NCBI RefSeq assembly: GCF_000317555.1
Contig: NC_019745.1
Location: 4,840,001 to 4,904,000 of the forward strand
Reading direction: 5' to 3'
DNA: 64,000 nucleotides
Source: Gloeocapsa sp. PCC 7428
GTDB lineage: Bacteria > Cyanobacteriota > Cyanobacteriia > Cyanobacteriales > Chroococcidiopsidaceae
Under the pieces are notes generated by a model. The model was not told where the DNA came from. It saw only the letters and a list, made by a program, of their open reading frames with translations, and did no database searches. Made by a program: the position numbers and the translations under genes. Below are positions 1-10,188 of this stretch, piece by piece; positions within the stretch are counted from its first letter, which is position 1; each line of letters opens with the position of its first letter.

Positions 1-130
1 GCCCTTACTCGGTTTAGCTTGACTTGAACCGAATTCTAGTTTGAAAGCCACACATCTGTTCTTCGACCGACCTAGGTTGACCTGACACTGATTTGTTCTA
101 CAACTATCAGCGTTGGGTAGGTCTCCCTAA
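1..130 (-). other. 16S-23S internal transcribed spacer, 5' part
   Basis: This lies directly downstream of the 16S 3' end on the minus strand. Read on the minus strand it opens with GACCTACC and returns to CCTAGGTC: on the plus strand 69-74 (GACCTA) pairs with 118-123 (TAGGTC). This is the D1-D1' helix that starts cyanobacterial 16S-23S spacers. Positions 38-49, 51-56 and 60-65 are complementary to the 16S leader and form one arm of the 16S processing stem. The spacer continues past the left edge, so tRNA-Ile/Ala and 23S genes cannot be judged. Confidence 0.85.
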
Positions 131-1620
<1,490 letters not shown>

Positions 1621-1799
1621 TATCAACAGAGCTTTCGTCCTGAACTGCTACTTCTCTTCACAATCCGGACTCTTATCTATCACTTAAGAGTTAGTTTTGA
1701 CGAAGACTTGATGTGCTTCTTTTGGCTTTCAAACTATATTCTTTTCTTGGTTCAGTCGCTCGGCTTGGTGGTCGTTTCGTCCGCCTCCCTCACCGGCGC
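1621..1799 (-). other. 16S rRNA leader with processing-stem arm
   Basis: This is the transcribed leader between the putative rRNA promoter and the mature 16S 5' end. Plus-strand segments 1724-1735 (GGCTTTCAAACT), 1710-1715 (GATGTG) and 1701-1706 (CGAAGA) are exact complements of 38-49, 51-56 and 60-65 in the spacer beyond the 16S 3' end, in the right order for one interrupted long-range stem. Such stems are the usual RNase III target that releases pre-16S rRNA. No protein gene is seen here. Confidence 0.75.
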
Positions 1800-1805
1800 T
1801 TTACT

Positions 1806-1835
1806 AATATATCTAAACTGAATCAATATTGTCAA
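1806..1835 (-). promoter_or_regulatory. rRNA operon promoter, sigma-70 type
   Basis: On the minus strand a perfect -35 hexamer TTGACA (1830-1835) is followed after 18 bases by TATATT (1806-1811). A start near 1799 would give a leader of about 180 bases. Strength and position fit an rRNA promoter; the start site is inferred. Confidence 0.6.
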
Positions 1836-1873
1836 GGAATTTGGGAAAAAAAATCTGAAAAATCTTGAAAAGC

Positions 1874-1901
1874 TTGCTAGGCGGTAGTTTTGCGATAAAT
1901 T
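1874..1901 (+). promoter_or_regulatory. possible nadC promoter
   Basis: TTGCTA (1874-1879) and TAAATT (1896-1901) are separated by 16 bases, about 35 bases before the chosen nadC start. The match is only moderate and it is the best candidate between the divergent rRNA promoter and nadC. Confidence 0.25.
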
Positions 1902-1935
1902 GACTAAAGAAAAAGTAAATTAGAAAGCATTGGTT

Positions 1936-2802
1936 ATGCAAAATTTGGCTGTCTTACCGCCTCTTTTAATTTTAGATCCTATACTTCGTGCTTGGTTAAT
2001 CGAGGATATTGGGCGAGGCGATCGCACAACACAAGGTTTATTGTCAGCAGAAAATCCTTGGGTAAGCGCACAGTGGATAGCAAAAGCCCCTGGAGTGATT
2101 GCAGGATTACCAGTTGCAGCAAGAGTGTTTCAGCTTTTGTCTGAGCAAACTCGTTTTATAACTACTGTTGATGAAGGGCAATTGTGTCAGCCAGGACAAG
2201 TGGTCGCACAAATAGAAGGTCCACTAGAAGCGCTGCTGACAGGAGAACGAGTTGCTTTAAACTTAGTTATGCGCCTAAGTGGAATTGCGAGTTTGACGCG
2301 AAAGTATGTAGAGAAGCTTGCTGAACTTCCTACGCGGTTGGTTGATACGCGCAAAACAACGCCAGGATTAAGGTTGCTTGAGAAGTATGCAACGCAAGTA
2401 GGTGGTGCGAAAAACCACCGTATGGGTTTAGATGACGCAGTAATGATTAAAGATAACCATATTGCTGCTGCTGGAGGAATTGGAAATGCGATCGCTCGCA
2501 TTCGCGCTCAAATTTCTTATCCTTTAACAATAGAAGTGGAAACAGAAACGATTGAACAAGTGCAAGAAGCTTTACAGCATCAAGCGGACATTATCATGCT
2601 TGACAATATGCCTGTAGAAGTGATGTATCAAGCAGTTAACCTGATTCGTCAGTATAATAAACGAATAAAAATAGAAGCCTCAGGTAACATTACGTTGGAT
2701 ACAATTTATCAAGTCGCTGCTACTGGAGTTGATTATGTTTCGACAAGTGCTCCAGTGACGCAATCTTCGTGGCTTGATTTAAGTATGAAAATTAAAGGCT
2801 AG
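1936..2802 (+). CDS. nadC: nicotinate-nucleotide pyrophosphorylase (carboxylating)
   Basis: Quinolinate phosphoribosyltransferase converts quinolinate and PRPP to nicotinate mononucleotide, CO2 and pyrophosphate in de novo NAD synthesis. The family signature is clear: DTRKTTPGLR near residue 137, KNHRMGLDDA near 159, MIKDNHI near 170, the EVETET strand near 200, LDNM near 222 and EASGNI near 247, followed by TGVDYVSTSA. The 288-residue length is normal for the family. A TTG lies two codons upstream at 1930; I chose the ATG at 1936. There is no strong ribosome binding site. argS follows in the same direction after 57 bases, so co-transcription is possible. Confidence 0.95.
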   Translation: MQNLAVLPPLLILDPILRAWLIEDIGRGDRTTQGLLSAENPWVSAQWIAKAPGVIAGLPVAARVFQLLSEQTRFITTVDEGQLCQPGQVVAQIEGPLEALLTGERVALNLVMRLSGIASLTRKYVEKLAELPTRLVDTRKTTPGLRLLEKYATQVGGAKNHRMGLDDAVMIKDNHIAAAGGIGNAIARIRAQISYPLTIEVETETIEQVQEALQHQADIIMLDNMPVEVMYQAVNLIRQYNKRIKIEASGNITLDTIYQVAATGVDYVSTSAPVTQSSWLDLSMKIKG

Positions 2803-2859
2803 AGGTTATAGTATAGAACTTCTTAACTGCTGTGATGTCTCTTCTCAAGCCTTAACTTT

Positions 2860-4617
2860 ATGAGTGCGACACTGGAACAACTAAAACATCGATTTACACA
2901 AGCCCTGATTGTTGCTTTTGGCAATGATTTTGCTGAGATAGACCCAATAATTGTAGCTGCAAGTAATCCTAAATTTGGCGATTATCAATCGAATGTTGCT
3001 TTATCTCTAAGTAGGCAATTAAAGCAACCAGCACGCGCGATCGCTGAACAGATTGTAGAAAAATTAGATGTAACTGATATCTGTGAACCACCGAGTATTG
3101 CAGGTCCTGGCTTTATAAATTTATTGCTAAAGACAGAATATATAGAAGCACAACTGCGTTCAATTCAGACAGATCCTAGATTAGGTGTTGCATTAGCCAA
3201 AACTCCCAAACGAGTAATTGTTGACTTCTCTAGCCCGAATATTGCCAAGGAAATGCACGTAGGACACTTGCGTTCTACGATTATTGGAGATTGTATTGCA
3301 CGAGTTTTAGAATTTCGCGGTCACGATGTTTTGCGGCTAAATCATGTTGGCGATTGGGGTACGCAGTTTGGAATGCTAATCGCTTACCTACGCGAAGCTT
3401 ACCCTGATGCGTTGACAACGGCTAATGCGTTGGAACTTGGAGATTTAGTGACTTTTTACCGTAAAGCTAAACAAAGGTTTGACGAAGATGAAACATTTAG
3501 AGAAACAGCACGACAAGAAGTTGTCAAACTGCAAGCGGGAGTAGAAGATACTCAGAAGGCTTGGGAATTGCTATGCGAACAGTCGCGGCGGGAGTTTCAA
3601 GTTATCTACAATTTACTCGATATTCATTTAATCGAGCGCGGAGAATCTTTTTATAATCCATTATTACCAGCAGTTGTCGAAGATTTAGACCGTCAAGGCT
3701 TGCTTGTAGAAGACGCGGGAGCAAAATGCGTCTTCTTGGAAGGTTTTACTAACAAAGAAGGAGAACCGCTGCCGCTGATTGTGCAGAAATCGGATGGTGG
3801 TTACAATTATGCTACGACAGATCTAGCTGCACTACGTTACCGAATCAAACAAGATCAGGCAGAACGGTTAATCTATGTTACAGATGCGGGACAAGCAAAT
3901 CACTTTGCACAAGTATTTCAAGTAGCACGACGAGCAGGTTGGATTCCAGAGAATGTAGAAATTGTTCATGTTCCCTTTGGGTTAGTTTTGGGAGAAGATG
4001 GAAAGAAACTTAAAACACGCTCTGGAGAGACTATCCGATTGCGAGATTTGCTGGATGAAGCGATCGCGCGATCGCGTGCTGATTTAGAATCTCGGCTACA
4101 AGCAGAAGGTCGCACTGAGACAGAAGAATTCAAAGCTAAAGTTGCTCAAACCGTTGGTATTAGCGCGGTTAAATACGCGGATTTGAGTCAAAATCGAACG
4201 AGCAATTACATCTTTAGTTACGATAAGATGCTTGCTTTGCAGGGTAACACTGCACCTTATATGCTGTATGCTTACGTGCGAATTCAGGGAATTAGTCGTA
4301 AGGGACAGATAGACTTTGAACAACTAGGTTCAGAAGCAAACATTTTCTTACATGAACCAACAGAGTTTACGCTAGCAAAACATTTATTACAACTTAGTGA
4401 AACTATCAGCGATGTTGAGCAAGATTTGATGCCAAATCGTTTGTGTCAGTACTTGTTTGAACTCAGTCAGAAGTTTAATCAGTTTTACGATCAGTGTCCA
4501 GTTTTACAAGCAGAAGAACCGATACGTACATCTCGGTTACTGATGTGCGATCTAACCGCGCGATCGCTGCGACTTGGTTTATCTTTACTTGGCATATCGG
4601 TCATTGAGAGGATGTAA
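2860..4617 (+). CDS. argS: arginine--tRNA ligase
   Basis: Class I arginyl-tRNA synthetase, charging tRNA-Arg in the cytoplasm. The N-terminal additional domain (about residues 1-110) is followed by the catalytic Rossmann fold with [17 protein letters not shown], whose HVGH at 133-136 is the HIGH motif. The KMSK counterpart is degenerate ([12 protein letters not shown] near 380), as is usual for ArgRS. The C-terminal helical DALR-type anticodon domain starts near residue 460 and includes [11 protein letters not shown] at its boundary. The length of 585 residues is typical. The stop codon is only three bases before copy 1 of the 54-bp repeat. Confidence 0.97.
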   Translation: MSATLEQLKHRFTQALIVAFGNDFAEIDPIIVAASNPKFGDYQSNVALSLSRQLKQPARAIAEQIVEKLDVTDICEPPSIAGPGFINLLLKTEYIEAQLRSIQTDPRLGVALAKTPKRVIVDFSSPNIAKEMHVGHLRSTIIGDCIARVLEFRGHDVLRLNHVGDWGTQFGMLIAYLREAYPDALTTANALELGDLVTFYRKAKQRFDEDETFRETARQEVVKLQAGVEDTQKAWELLCEQSRREFQVIYNLLDIHLIERGESFYNPLLPAVVEDLDRQGLLVEDAGAKCVFLEGFTNKEGEPLPLIVQKSDGGYNYATTDLAALRYRIKQDQAERLIYVTDAGQANHFAQVFQVARRAGWIPENVEIVHVPFGLVLGEDGKKLKTRSGETIRLRDLLDEAIARSRADLESRLQAEGRTETEEFKAKVAQTVGISAVKYADLSQNRTSNYIFSYDKMLALQGNTAPYMLYAYVRIQGISRKGQIDFEQLGSEANIFLHEPTEFTLAKHLLQLSETISDVEQDLMPNRLCQYLFELSQKFNQFYDQCPVLQAEEPIRTSRLLMCDLTARSLRLGLSLLGISVIERM

Positions 4618-4620
4618 TGA

Positions 4621-4674
4621 GATGCCTTCCGACTTCCTTCGGGGCTACACAAACAAAGTGTACCTGCGCACACT
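4621..4674 (+). repeat. 54-bp dispersed two-hairpin repeat, copy 1
   Basis: One of three near-identical 54-bp units, matching copy 3 at 52 of 54 positions. The left half can fold through CCGA/TCGG extended by G-T pairs. The right half is a 7-bp stem around a CTGC loop, here with one mismatch (AGTGTAC against GCACACT). It lies between the convergent 3' ends of argS and the cysteine desulfurase gene. Confidence 0.8.
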
Positions 4675-4729
4675 TAAATCCAAGTAGGTAGACAGGGTTG
4701 TTTCAGCCGCAGATTCATTTACCAAGGCG

Positions 4730-5899
4730 TTACGAGCAACTTGCACAGGTTAATTTAGGTATTGACCGGTGTAAAACTTGTTTTAGGACTATCGCTGTCC
4801 AATCAACATCGGCTGTGGTTGTGTCTCGTCCTAGAGTTAAACGAATTGCGCCTAGTGCTTGCTGGGGAGTATAGCCCATTGCACAAAGGATTGGGCTTGG
4901 GGAAAGCTTACCACTTTGACAAGCGGAACCGGAACTGATGGCAATTCCTGCTAGATTAAGTTGGCGGACAATCGTTTTACCTGTGATGTTGTTTTCATCG
5001 GTATATGCAAGGCAGAAACTCACATGATGTGGAAGACGCGCAGTACGATCGCCTGTAGGAATTAAATAAGGTGTATCGCTGAGTAGATCGAAAAGGCGAT
5101 CGCGTAGTTGAATTAAACGGGGTGTTTCTAAAGTCATTTCTTGCGCAGCGAGTTCCGCAGCTACACCAAATCCGGCAATGATTGGTACGGCTTCTGTGCC
5201 AGAGCGTCGGCGTGATTCTTGTCCACCACCACCAAGTAATGGTACTATTTCGATGCCAGGACGTACATAAAGCGCTCCCGTGCCTTGAGATCCATAGATT
5301 TTATGACTAGAAAGCGACAGTAGATCAATAGGAAGTTGTTGTACGTCAATGGGTAATCTTCCCGCAACTTGCACGGCATCTGTGTGAAATAAAGCACCAT
5401 GTAAATGCGTAATTCTACATAGAGACTCGATAGGTTGTAATGTTCCTACTTCGCTTTGTCCGTAGATGATCGAAACTAAAACTGTATTGCTGCGTAATGC
5501 TGCTTTTAATTCCAGTGGATTGACTCTTCCTTGCGTGTCTACTGGTAAGCGAGTAACTTGCCAACCCCATTGCTCTAGTAGTTTAACTGGCTCAGCGATC
5601 GCAGGATGTTCTACTTGCGAAATGATGATGTGTTGCGGTTGCGAGTACTGACGTGCAATTCCCATAATTGCTAAGTTATCAGCTTCCGTACCTCCAGACG
5701 TAAAAACGATTGATTCGGCTGGTGCATTGATTAAGCTAGCAACCTGCATTCGTGCTTGTTCTAATACTGTTGCAGCACGTCCGCCCCACTCATGTAAGCT
5801 AGAAGGATTACCCCAATATTGTGTCAAAACTGCCTGCATGGCGGCGATCGCTTCAGGGCGTGGTGGTGTTGTCGCACTGTAGTCTAGATAAATTTGCAT
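4730..5899 (-). CDS. iscS: cysteine desulfurase, NifS/IscS type
   Basis: PLP-dependent class V aminotransferase-fold enzyme that takes sulfur from cysteine and leaves alanine. Visible features are SGGTEADNLAI near residue 68, His98 stacking on PLP, Asp174 in HTDAVQVAG, the PLP lysine in SSHKIYGSQG (Lys200), RRSGTE near 232, and the mobile loop SSGSACQSG with catalytic Cys328. The sequence SSGSAC on a long loop marks the group I (IscS/NifS) branch, unlike SufS encoded at 14841. It probably supplies sulfur for Fe-S clusters or tRNA thiolation. It is convergent with argS and divergent from the phospholipase-D-like gene. The exact subfamily symbol is uncertain. Confidence 0.9.
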   Translation of the reverse strand: MQIYLDYSATTPPRPEAIAAMQAVLTQYWGNPSSLHEWGGRAATVLEQARMQVASLINAPAESIVFTSGGTEADNLAIMGIARQYSQPQHIIISQVEHPAIAEPVKLLEQWGWQVTRLPVDTQGRVNPLELKAALRSNTVLVSIIYGQSEVGTLQPIESLCRITHLHGALFHTDAVQVAGRLPIDVQQLPIDLLSLSSHKIYGSQGTGALYVRPGIEIVPLLGGGGQESRRRSGTEAVPIIAGFGVAAELAAQEMTLETPRLIQLRDRLFDLLSDTPYLIPTGDRTARLPHHVSFCLAYTDENNITGKTIVRQLNLAGIAISSGSACQSGKLSPSPILCAMGYTPQQALGAIRLTLGRDTTTADVDWTAIVLKQVLHRSIPKLTCASCS

Positions 5900-5990
5900 A
5901 GTGTCAAGCTCTCAATCGTTCAGCGACCGGCTAGCTGAGGTTGCTTCTTTCAGGATATCGCTTGAGTGGTTGTGCGATCGCATATCTTTG

Positions 5991-7649
5991 ATGGGAAAAA
6001 TTCAATACAGCAGCGATATCCCAAGTTCTTCCGTGCGTCTACTATCTGTTTGTGTAAGCCACCTATTAATTTTACTGTCTGTGAGTTTGACCGCGTGTCG
6101 ATCAGTACAGTCGCAACAAAAACCAAAACCTCTACCACAAGATCCTTTCACTGAGGTGTATTTTAACCATAGAGAATCGGCAGAATATCAAGAACCTTAT
6201 CGCCTGCAAAAGCGACAGGGTGATGATTTAGAAGCAAAAATCGTTGCGGCGATCGCTACTGCCCAATCTACAGTAGATGTTGCAATTCAAGAACTACGCT
6301 TACCGAAAATTGCCCAAGCTTTAGTAGAACGTCATAATGCTGGGGTGAAAGTTAGAGTAATTCTGGAAAATAACTACAGTCGCCCTTGGAGTAGCCTTAC
6401 CGCCGCAGAAATCGAAAAACTAACCCAACGCGAACGCGATCGCTATCAAGAATTTCGGGCGTTGGTAGATCGCGATCGAGATGGCAAAATGACTCGTGAT
6501 GAAATTAATCAAGGTGATACTTTAGTTATTCTCAATCAAGCACGAGTTCCTTGGATTGATGATACGGCGGATGGTTCAGCAGGTAGCGGCTTGATGCATC
6601 ACAAATTTGTTGTTGTCGATCAACGAATTGTAGTTGTAACGTCTGCAAACTTTACGACAAGTGATATTCATGGCGATTTTGCTTCTCCTAGTAGTATAGG
6701 TAATGCGAATAATCTTTTGAAAATTGATAGCCCAGAACTCGCCAAGCTATTTACTGAAGAATTTGATTTAATGTGGGGTGATGGTCCTGGCGGTCAACTT
6801 GATAGCCAATTTGGTTTAAATAAGCCATTGCGATCGCCGCAGCACGTTCAAGTTGGTAACACGTATATTTCTGTACAGTTTTCGCCAACATCGCCTACTA
6901 TTCCTTGGAACCGCAGCACTAATGGTTTAATTGGTCAAGCGCTTAGTACAGCCACAAGTTCTGTAGATTTAGCTTTATTCGTTTTTTCTGAACAACGATT
7001 AGCGAATATTTTAGAGACTTCACACCAACAAAGTGTCAAAATTCGAGCGTTAATTGATCCGAGTTTTGCTTTCCGTACCTACAGTGAAGCACTAGACATG
7101 ATGGGAGTAGCATTAAGTGACAATTGTCAGTATGAAAAAAATAATCGTCCTTGGCAAAATGCGATCGCAACTGTCGGGACACCGCAACTACCGCAAGGTG
7201 ATTCGTTACATCATAAGTTTGGTGTTGTAGACAAACGCATCGCGATCGCTGGTTCGCATAATTGGTCAGCCGCAGCGAATGAAAAAAACGATGAAGCATT
7301 GTTAATCTTACAAAACTCTACCGTTGCAGCGCATTACGTACAAGAATTTGAGCGACTTTATGCAACGGCACAATTGGGTGTACCAGTGAGTGTACAAACA
7401 AAAATTAAGGAACAACAGTGCGTGCATCATGCTACTACTCCGGTTGACACGAAGGCATATGATAAAGTTAATCTCAACACAGCTAGCCTAGAAGAATTAA
7501 CGGCGTTACCTGGTGTTGGTGAAAAACTAGCACAACGAATCATCACAGCACGTCAAGAAAAACCTTTTACATCTCTCGCCGATTTAGAACGCGTATCAGG
7601 AATTGGCAAGAAGCTAGTGACTCAGTTAAGCGATCGCGTGACTTGGTAA
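5991..7649 (+). CDS. phospholipase-D-like lipoprotein with EF-hand and helix-hairpin-helix tail
   Basis: I chose the ATG at 5991 rather than a GTG at 5901, because a lipoprotein signal follows it: a hydrophobic stretch ending in LTAC, with lipidated Cys36. Two HKD phospholipase-D motifs are present: HHKFVVVD (His203, Lys205, Asp210) with SANFTTSD, and HHKFGVVD (His407, Lys409) with GSHNWSAAAN. Between the start of the first PLD domain and its HKD motif sits DRDRDGKMTRDE (160-171), which fits a canonical EF-hand calcium loop. The C-terminus (about 493-552) is a ComEA-like double helix-hairpin-helix: VNLNTASLEEL, LPGVGEKLA, VSGIGKKLV. It could be an envelope nuclease or a lipase. The 552-residue arrangement is unusual. 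Confidence 0.85.
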   Translation: MGKIQYSSDIPSSSVRLLSVCVSHLLILLSVSLTACRSVQSQQKPKPLPQDPFTEVYFNHRESAEYQEPYRLQKRQGDDLEAKIVAAIATAQSTVDVAIQELRLPKIAQALVERHNAGVKVRVILENNYSRPWSSLTAAEIEKLTQRERDRYQEFRALVDRDRDGKMTRDEINQGDTLVILNQARVPWIDDTADGSAGSGLMHHKFVVVDQRIVVVTSANFTTSDIHGDFASPSSIGNANNLLKIDSPELAKLFTEEFDLMWGDGPGGQLDSQFGLNKPLRSPQHVQVGNTYISVQFSPTSPTIPWNRSTNGLIGQALSTATSSVDLALFVFSEQRLANILETSHQQSVKIRALIDPSFAFRTYSEALDMMGVALSDNCQYEKNNRPWQNAIATVGTPQLPQGDSLHHKFGVVDKRIAIAGSHNWSAAANEKNDEALLILQNSTVAAHYVQEFERLYATAQLGVPVSVQTKIKEQQCVHHATTPVDTKAYDKVNLNTASLEELTALPGVGEKLAQRIITARQEKPFTSLADLERVSGIGKKLVTQLSDRVTW

Positions 7650-7698
7650 TTCGCTTGCTATCCTGAAAGAAGCCCTGCTGCTATGCTTGACTAGACTT

Positions 7699-8886
7699 AT
7701 GACTCAGCAACCTGCACGCATTTGTATCCTTGGTGGTGGTTTTGGCGGTCTTTACACTGCCTTAAGATTGTCGCAACTGCCGTGGTCATCCCAAAAACCA
7801 GAAATTGTACTTGTCGATCAAAGCGATCGCTTCTTATTCTCGCCGCTACTTTACGAACTCCTCACAGGTGAGCTACAAACTTGGGAAATAGCGCCACCCT
7901 TCTCAGAAATTTTGGCAGGCACAGGCGTACGTTTTTATCAAGAAAGTGTTACAGAAATTAATATTGATGACCAACGCGTTCGTCTACAAGACGGTGTTGA
8001 AATTCCTTACGATCGCCTTGTTTTGGCGTTGGGTGGTGAAACTCCGCTGGATATGGTTGCTGGTGCAACATCGTATGCTTTTCCGTTCCGAACAATTGAC
8101 GATGCATATCGCTTGGAAGCTAGACTAAGACGACTAGAAGAATCTCCCGTCGATAAAATCCGTATAGCAATTGTGGGAGGAGGTTATTGCGGTGTTGAGT
8201 TGGCGTGCAAATTGGCAGATCGCTTAGAAAACCGCGCGCGCATTCGATTAATTGAAATGACAGATCAAATCTTGCGAACTTCACCAGAACACAATCGCGT
8301 CGCTGCGAACAAAGCACTAGAAGCGCGAGGGGTTTGGATAGATTTAGAAACTAGCGTACAAGAAGTTGAACCACAAGCGATCGCACTCGAATACAAAAAT
8401 CAAGTTGATACGATTCCTGTCGATATCGTGATTTGGACAGTAGGAACGCGCGTTGCGCCTGTAGTGCGATCGCTTCCACTCAAGCAAAATCAGCGCGGTC
8501 AACTAACAACAACATCTACCTTACAAGTTATCGACCATCCCGAAATCTTTGCTTTGGGTGACTTAGCGGATTGTCGCGATGTAGAAGGACAACAAGTCCC
8601 CGCAACCGCGCAAGCAGCGTTTCAACAAGCCGACTATGCGGGTTGGAACGTTTGGGCTTCGTTGACACAACGTCCTTTACTTCCCTTCCGCTATCAACAT
8701 TTAGGCGAAATGATGACGCTGGGAACCGACAATGCAACGTTTACGGGATTAGGAATTCAGCTTGATGGTCCTTTAGCTTATGTCGCTCGTCGCTTAGCAT
8801 ATCTTTATCGTATGCCAACTTTAGGTCACAAACTTAAGGTAGGAATTAATTGGATAACTAGTCCGTTGACAGAATTAGCTGAATAG
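7699..8886 (+). CDS. ndbB: type 2 NAD(P)H dehydrogenase, NdbB-like
   Basis: FAD-dependent pyridine nucleotide-disulfide oxidoreductase of the NDH-2 group. The FAD-binding ILGGGFGGLY is at the N-terminus (from residue 10), the second nucleotide-binding motif IAIVGGGYCGVELA near 155, and the C-terminal FAD signature IFALGDLADCRD near 280. In Synechocystis the close relative NdbB acts as a demethylphylloquinone reductase in phylloquinone synthesis, and that role is inferred here from overall resemblance. The start is the ATG at 7699; a TTG four codons upstream is less likely. The length of 395 residues fits. Downstream and co-directional is a HAD phosphatase gene. Confidence 0.8.
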   Translation: MTQQPARICILGGGFGGLYTALRLSQLPWSSQKPEIVLVDQSDRFLFSPLLYELLTGELQTWEIAPPFSEILAGTGVRFYQESVTEINIDDQRVRLQDGVEIPYDRLVLALGGETPLDMVAGATSYAFPFRTIDDAYRLEARLRRLEESPVDKIRIAIVGGGYCGVELACKLADRLENRARIRLIEMTDQILRTSPEHNRVAANKALEARGVWIDLETSVQEVEPQAIALEYKNQVDTIPVDIVIWTVGTRVAPVVRSLPLKQNQRGQLTTTSTLQVIDHPEIFALGDLADCRDVEGQQVPATAQAAFQQADYAGWNVWASLTQRPLLPFRYQHLGEMMTLGTDNATFTGLGIQLDGPLAYVARRLAYLYRMPTLGHKLKVGINWITSPLTELAE

Positions 8887-8970
8887 TGTTTATCGTAACG
8901 AGTAGCAGAGTATGATCAAAGGCAAATAAAATTCTGCGATCGCCGTAAGCTAGGTAACAACTAACAACAA

Positions 8971-9621
8971 ATGATGCAAAAACCAAAAGTCATTTTTCTG
9001 GATGCAGTTGGTACGCTTTTCGGCGTCAAAGGTAGCGTCGGTCAAGCTTATGGCGAAGTAGCACAAAAATTCGGGATTTACGTTTCAGCTAAAACATTAA
9101 ATCAAGCATTTCTGCAAAGTTTTCAAGCAGCGCCGCCACCAGTCTTTCCAGACATGGAACCCGATGAGATTGCTAGCTGTGAATTTCATTGGTGGAAATC
9201 AGTTGCACAGCAAACGTTTCAGCAAGTCGGTGTTCTCAATCAATTTGCCGATTTTTCGGCTTTTTTTGCCGAGTTGTACCAATATTTTGCCACGGCTGAG
9301 CCTTGGTATGTATATCCTGACGTTTTTCCTGCGTTAGAACAATGGCAACAACGAGAAATTGAGTTAGGAATAATATCAAATTTCGATTCTCGGCTCTATT
9401 TAGTTTTAGCAGAACTTGGGTTAGAACAGTTTTTTGCGTCAATTACGATTTCTACTGAAGCAGGCGCGGCGAAACCTGATAAAGAAATTTTTATGACAGC
9501 TTTAGCGAAGCATCAATGCGATCCTGAATTAGCTTGGCATATTGGTGATAGTTGGACAGAAGATTATCACGGTGCAACTGCGGCTGGGCTGCGAGCATTT
9601 ATTGTTGATAGGAAGGAATGA
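8971..9621 (+). CDS. HAD-superfamily hydrolase
   Basis: Haloacid dehalogenase-like phosphatase of about 216 residues. Motif I is FLDAVGTLF with nucleophile Asp11; the second position of the usual DxD is Val, as in the HDHD3/dehalogenase-like branch. Motif II is GIISNFDSR near 130, motif III lysine is in AAKPDKEIF near 168, and motif IV is HIGDSWTEDYHGA near 190. A helical C1 cap lies between motifs I and II. The substrate cannot be told. Two adjacent ATG codons occur at the start. Copy 2 of the 54-bp repeat begins 26 bases after the stop. Confidence 0.85.
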   Translation: MMQKPKVIFLDAVGTLFGVKGSVGQAYGEVAQKFGIYVSAKTLNQAFLQSFQAAPPPVFPDMEPDEIASCEFHWWKSVAQQTFQQVGVLNQFADFSAFFAELYQYFATAEPWYVYPDVFPALEQWQQREIELGIISNFDSRLYLVLAELGLEQFFASITISTEAGAAKPDKEIFMTALAKHQCDPELAWHIGDSWTEDYHGATAAGLRAFIVDRKE

Positions 9622-9647
9622 TCGTTGGATCTGCTGTATGCATTGTA

Positions 9648-9701
9648 GACGCCTTCCGACTCCCTTCGGGGCTACTGAAACAAAGTGTGCCTACGCACAC
9701 T
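9648..9701 (+). repeat. 54-bp dispersed two-hairpin repeat, copy 2
   Basis: Matches copy 3 at 50 of 54 positions. The right-hand 7-bp stem AGTGTGC/GCACACT is intact, and the loop is CTAC instead of CTGC. Differences fall mostly in loops and single-stranded parts. It lies between the convergent 3' ends of the HAD hydrolase gene and the small gene at 9840. Confidence 0.8.
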
Positions 9702-9839
9702 AACTCTGTGGGTCGTAGCAATTGAGAAGAGTATAGAAGCTCAGAAACAATGTCTTGTAAAGCTTGTGATGCAGAAGAAATCTCTACACGGGGGTTTCTG
9801 TTACATCTTGTAGCTTTTAAATCTGACCTCTGTTATAGT

Positions 9840-10094
9840 TTACCACTTGAGGTATGCAGCTTCATTACCTTGTTCTCGCCGCACTTTTCCATCTTTCTCG
9901 AACCAATCAATAATTTGCTGAGTTGTTAAGTCTTCTACTGCTACGTTGTAATCTTGGGCGATATGCTTTAATAGTTTCCAAGAAGAAATCGTTAATCTAG
10001 TCAGAAATTTTTCTGAAGAAGATAGCAATGCTGCATCGACCTTAGCTGATTCTTCTAAAGTCAAAAATTGGATTGATGGCTGTTGTGCGTTCAT
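9840..10094 (-). CDS. small conserved-looking protein of unknown function
   Basis: An 84-residue acidic to neutral protein with no signal peptide or membrane segment and no motif I recognise. It is predicted mostly helical (FLTLEESAKVDAALLSSS, then WKLLKHIAQDYNVAVEDL) and ends in AAYLKW. Codon use and the absence of overlap with other genes support it as real. It lies just downstream of sufR on the same strand, 94 bases away, but a link to Fe-S metabolism is not shown. Confidence 0.65.
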   Translation of the reverse strand: MNAQQPSIQFLTLEESAKVDAALLSSSEKFLTRLTISSWKLLKHIAQDYNVAVEDLTTQQIIDWFEKDGKVRREQGNEAAYLKW

Positions 10095-10188
10095 TGCAAA
10101 AGTCAGAGTTCAATTGCGAGTGTATAGCAGAGATTAAAGTTTATATCGCTTTAGTTGATTGTAGAAAGGTTTTAGATTGATATAAACC

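Noticed and set aside
5901-5990. GTG-led N-terminal extension of the phospholipase-D-like protein.
   Set aside because: It would bury the lipoprotein signal 30 residues inside the protein and leave one base between divergent genes; the ATG at 5991 gives a normal lipoprotein start.
9622-9839. Possible tRNA or other RNA gene suggested by hairpins after the HAD gene.
   Set aside because: The hairpins belong to copy 2 of the 54-bp repeat; there is no T-loop GGTTCGA-type motif or acceptor stem.
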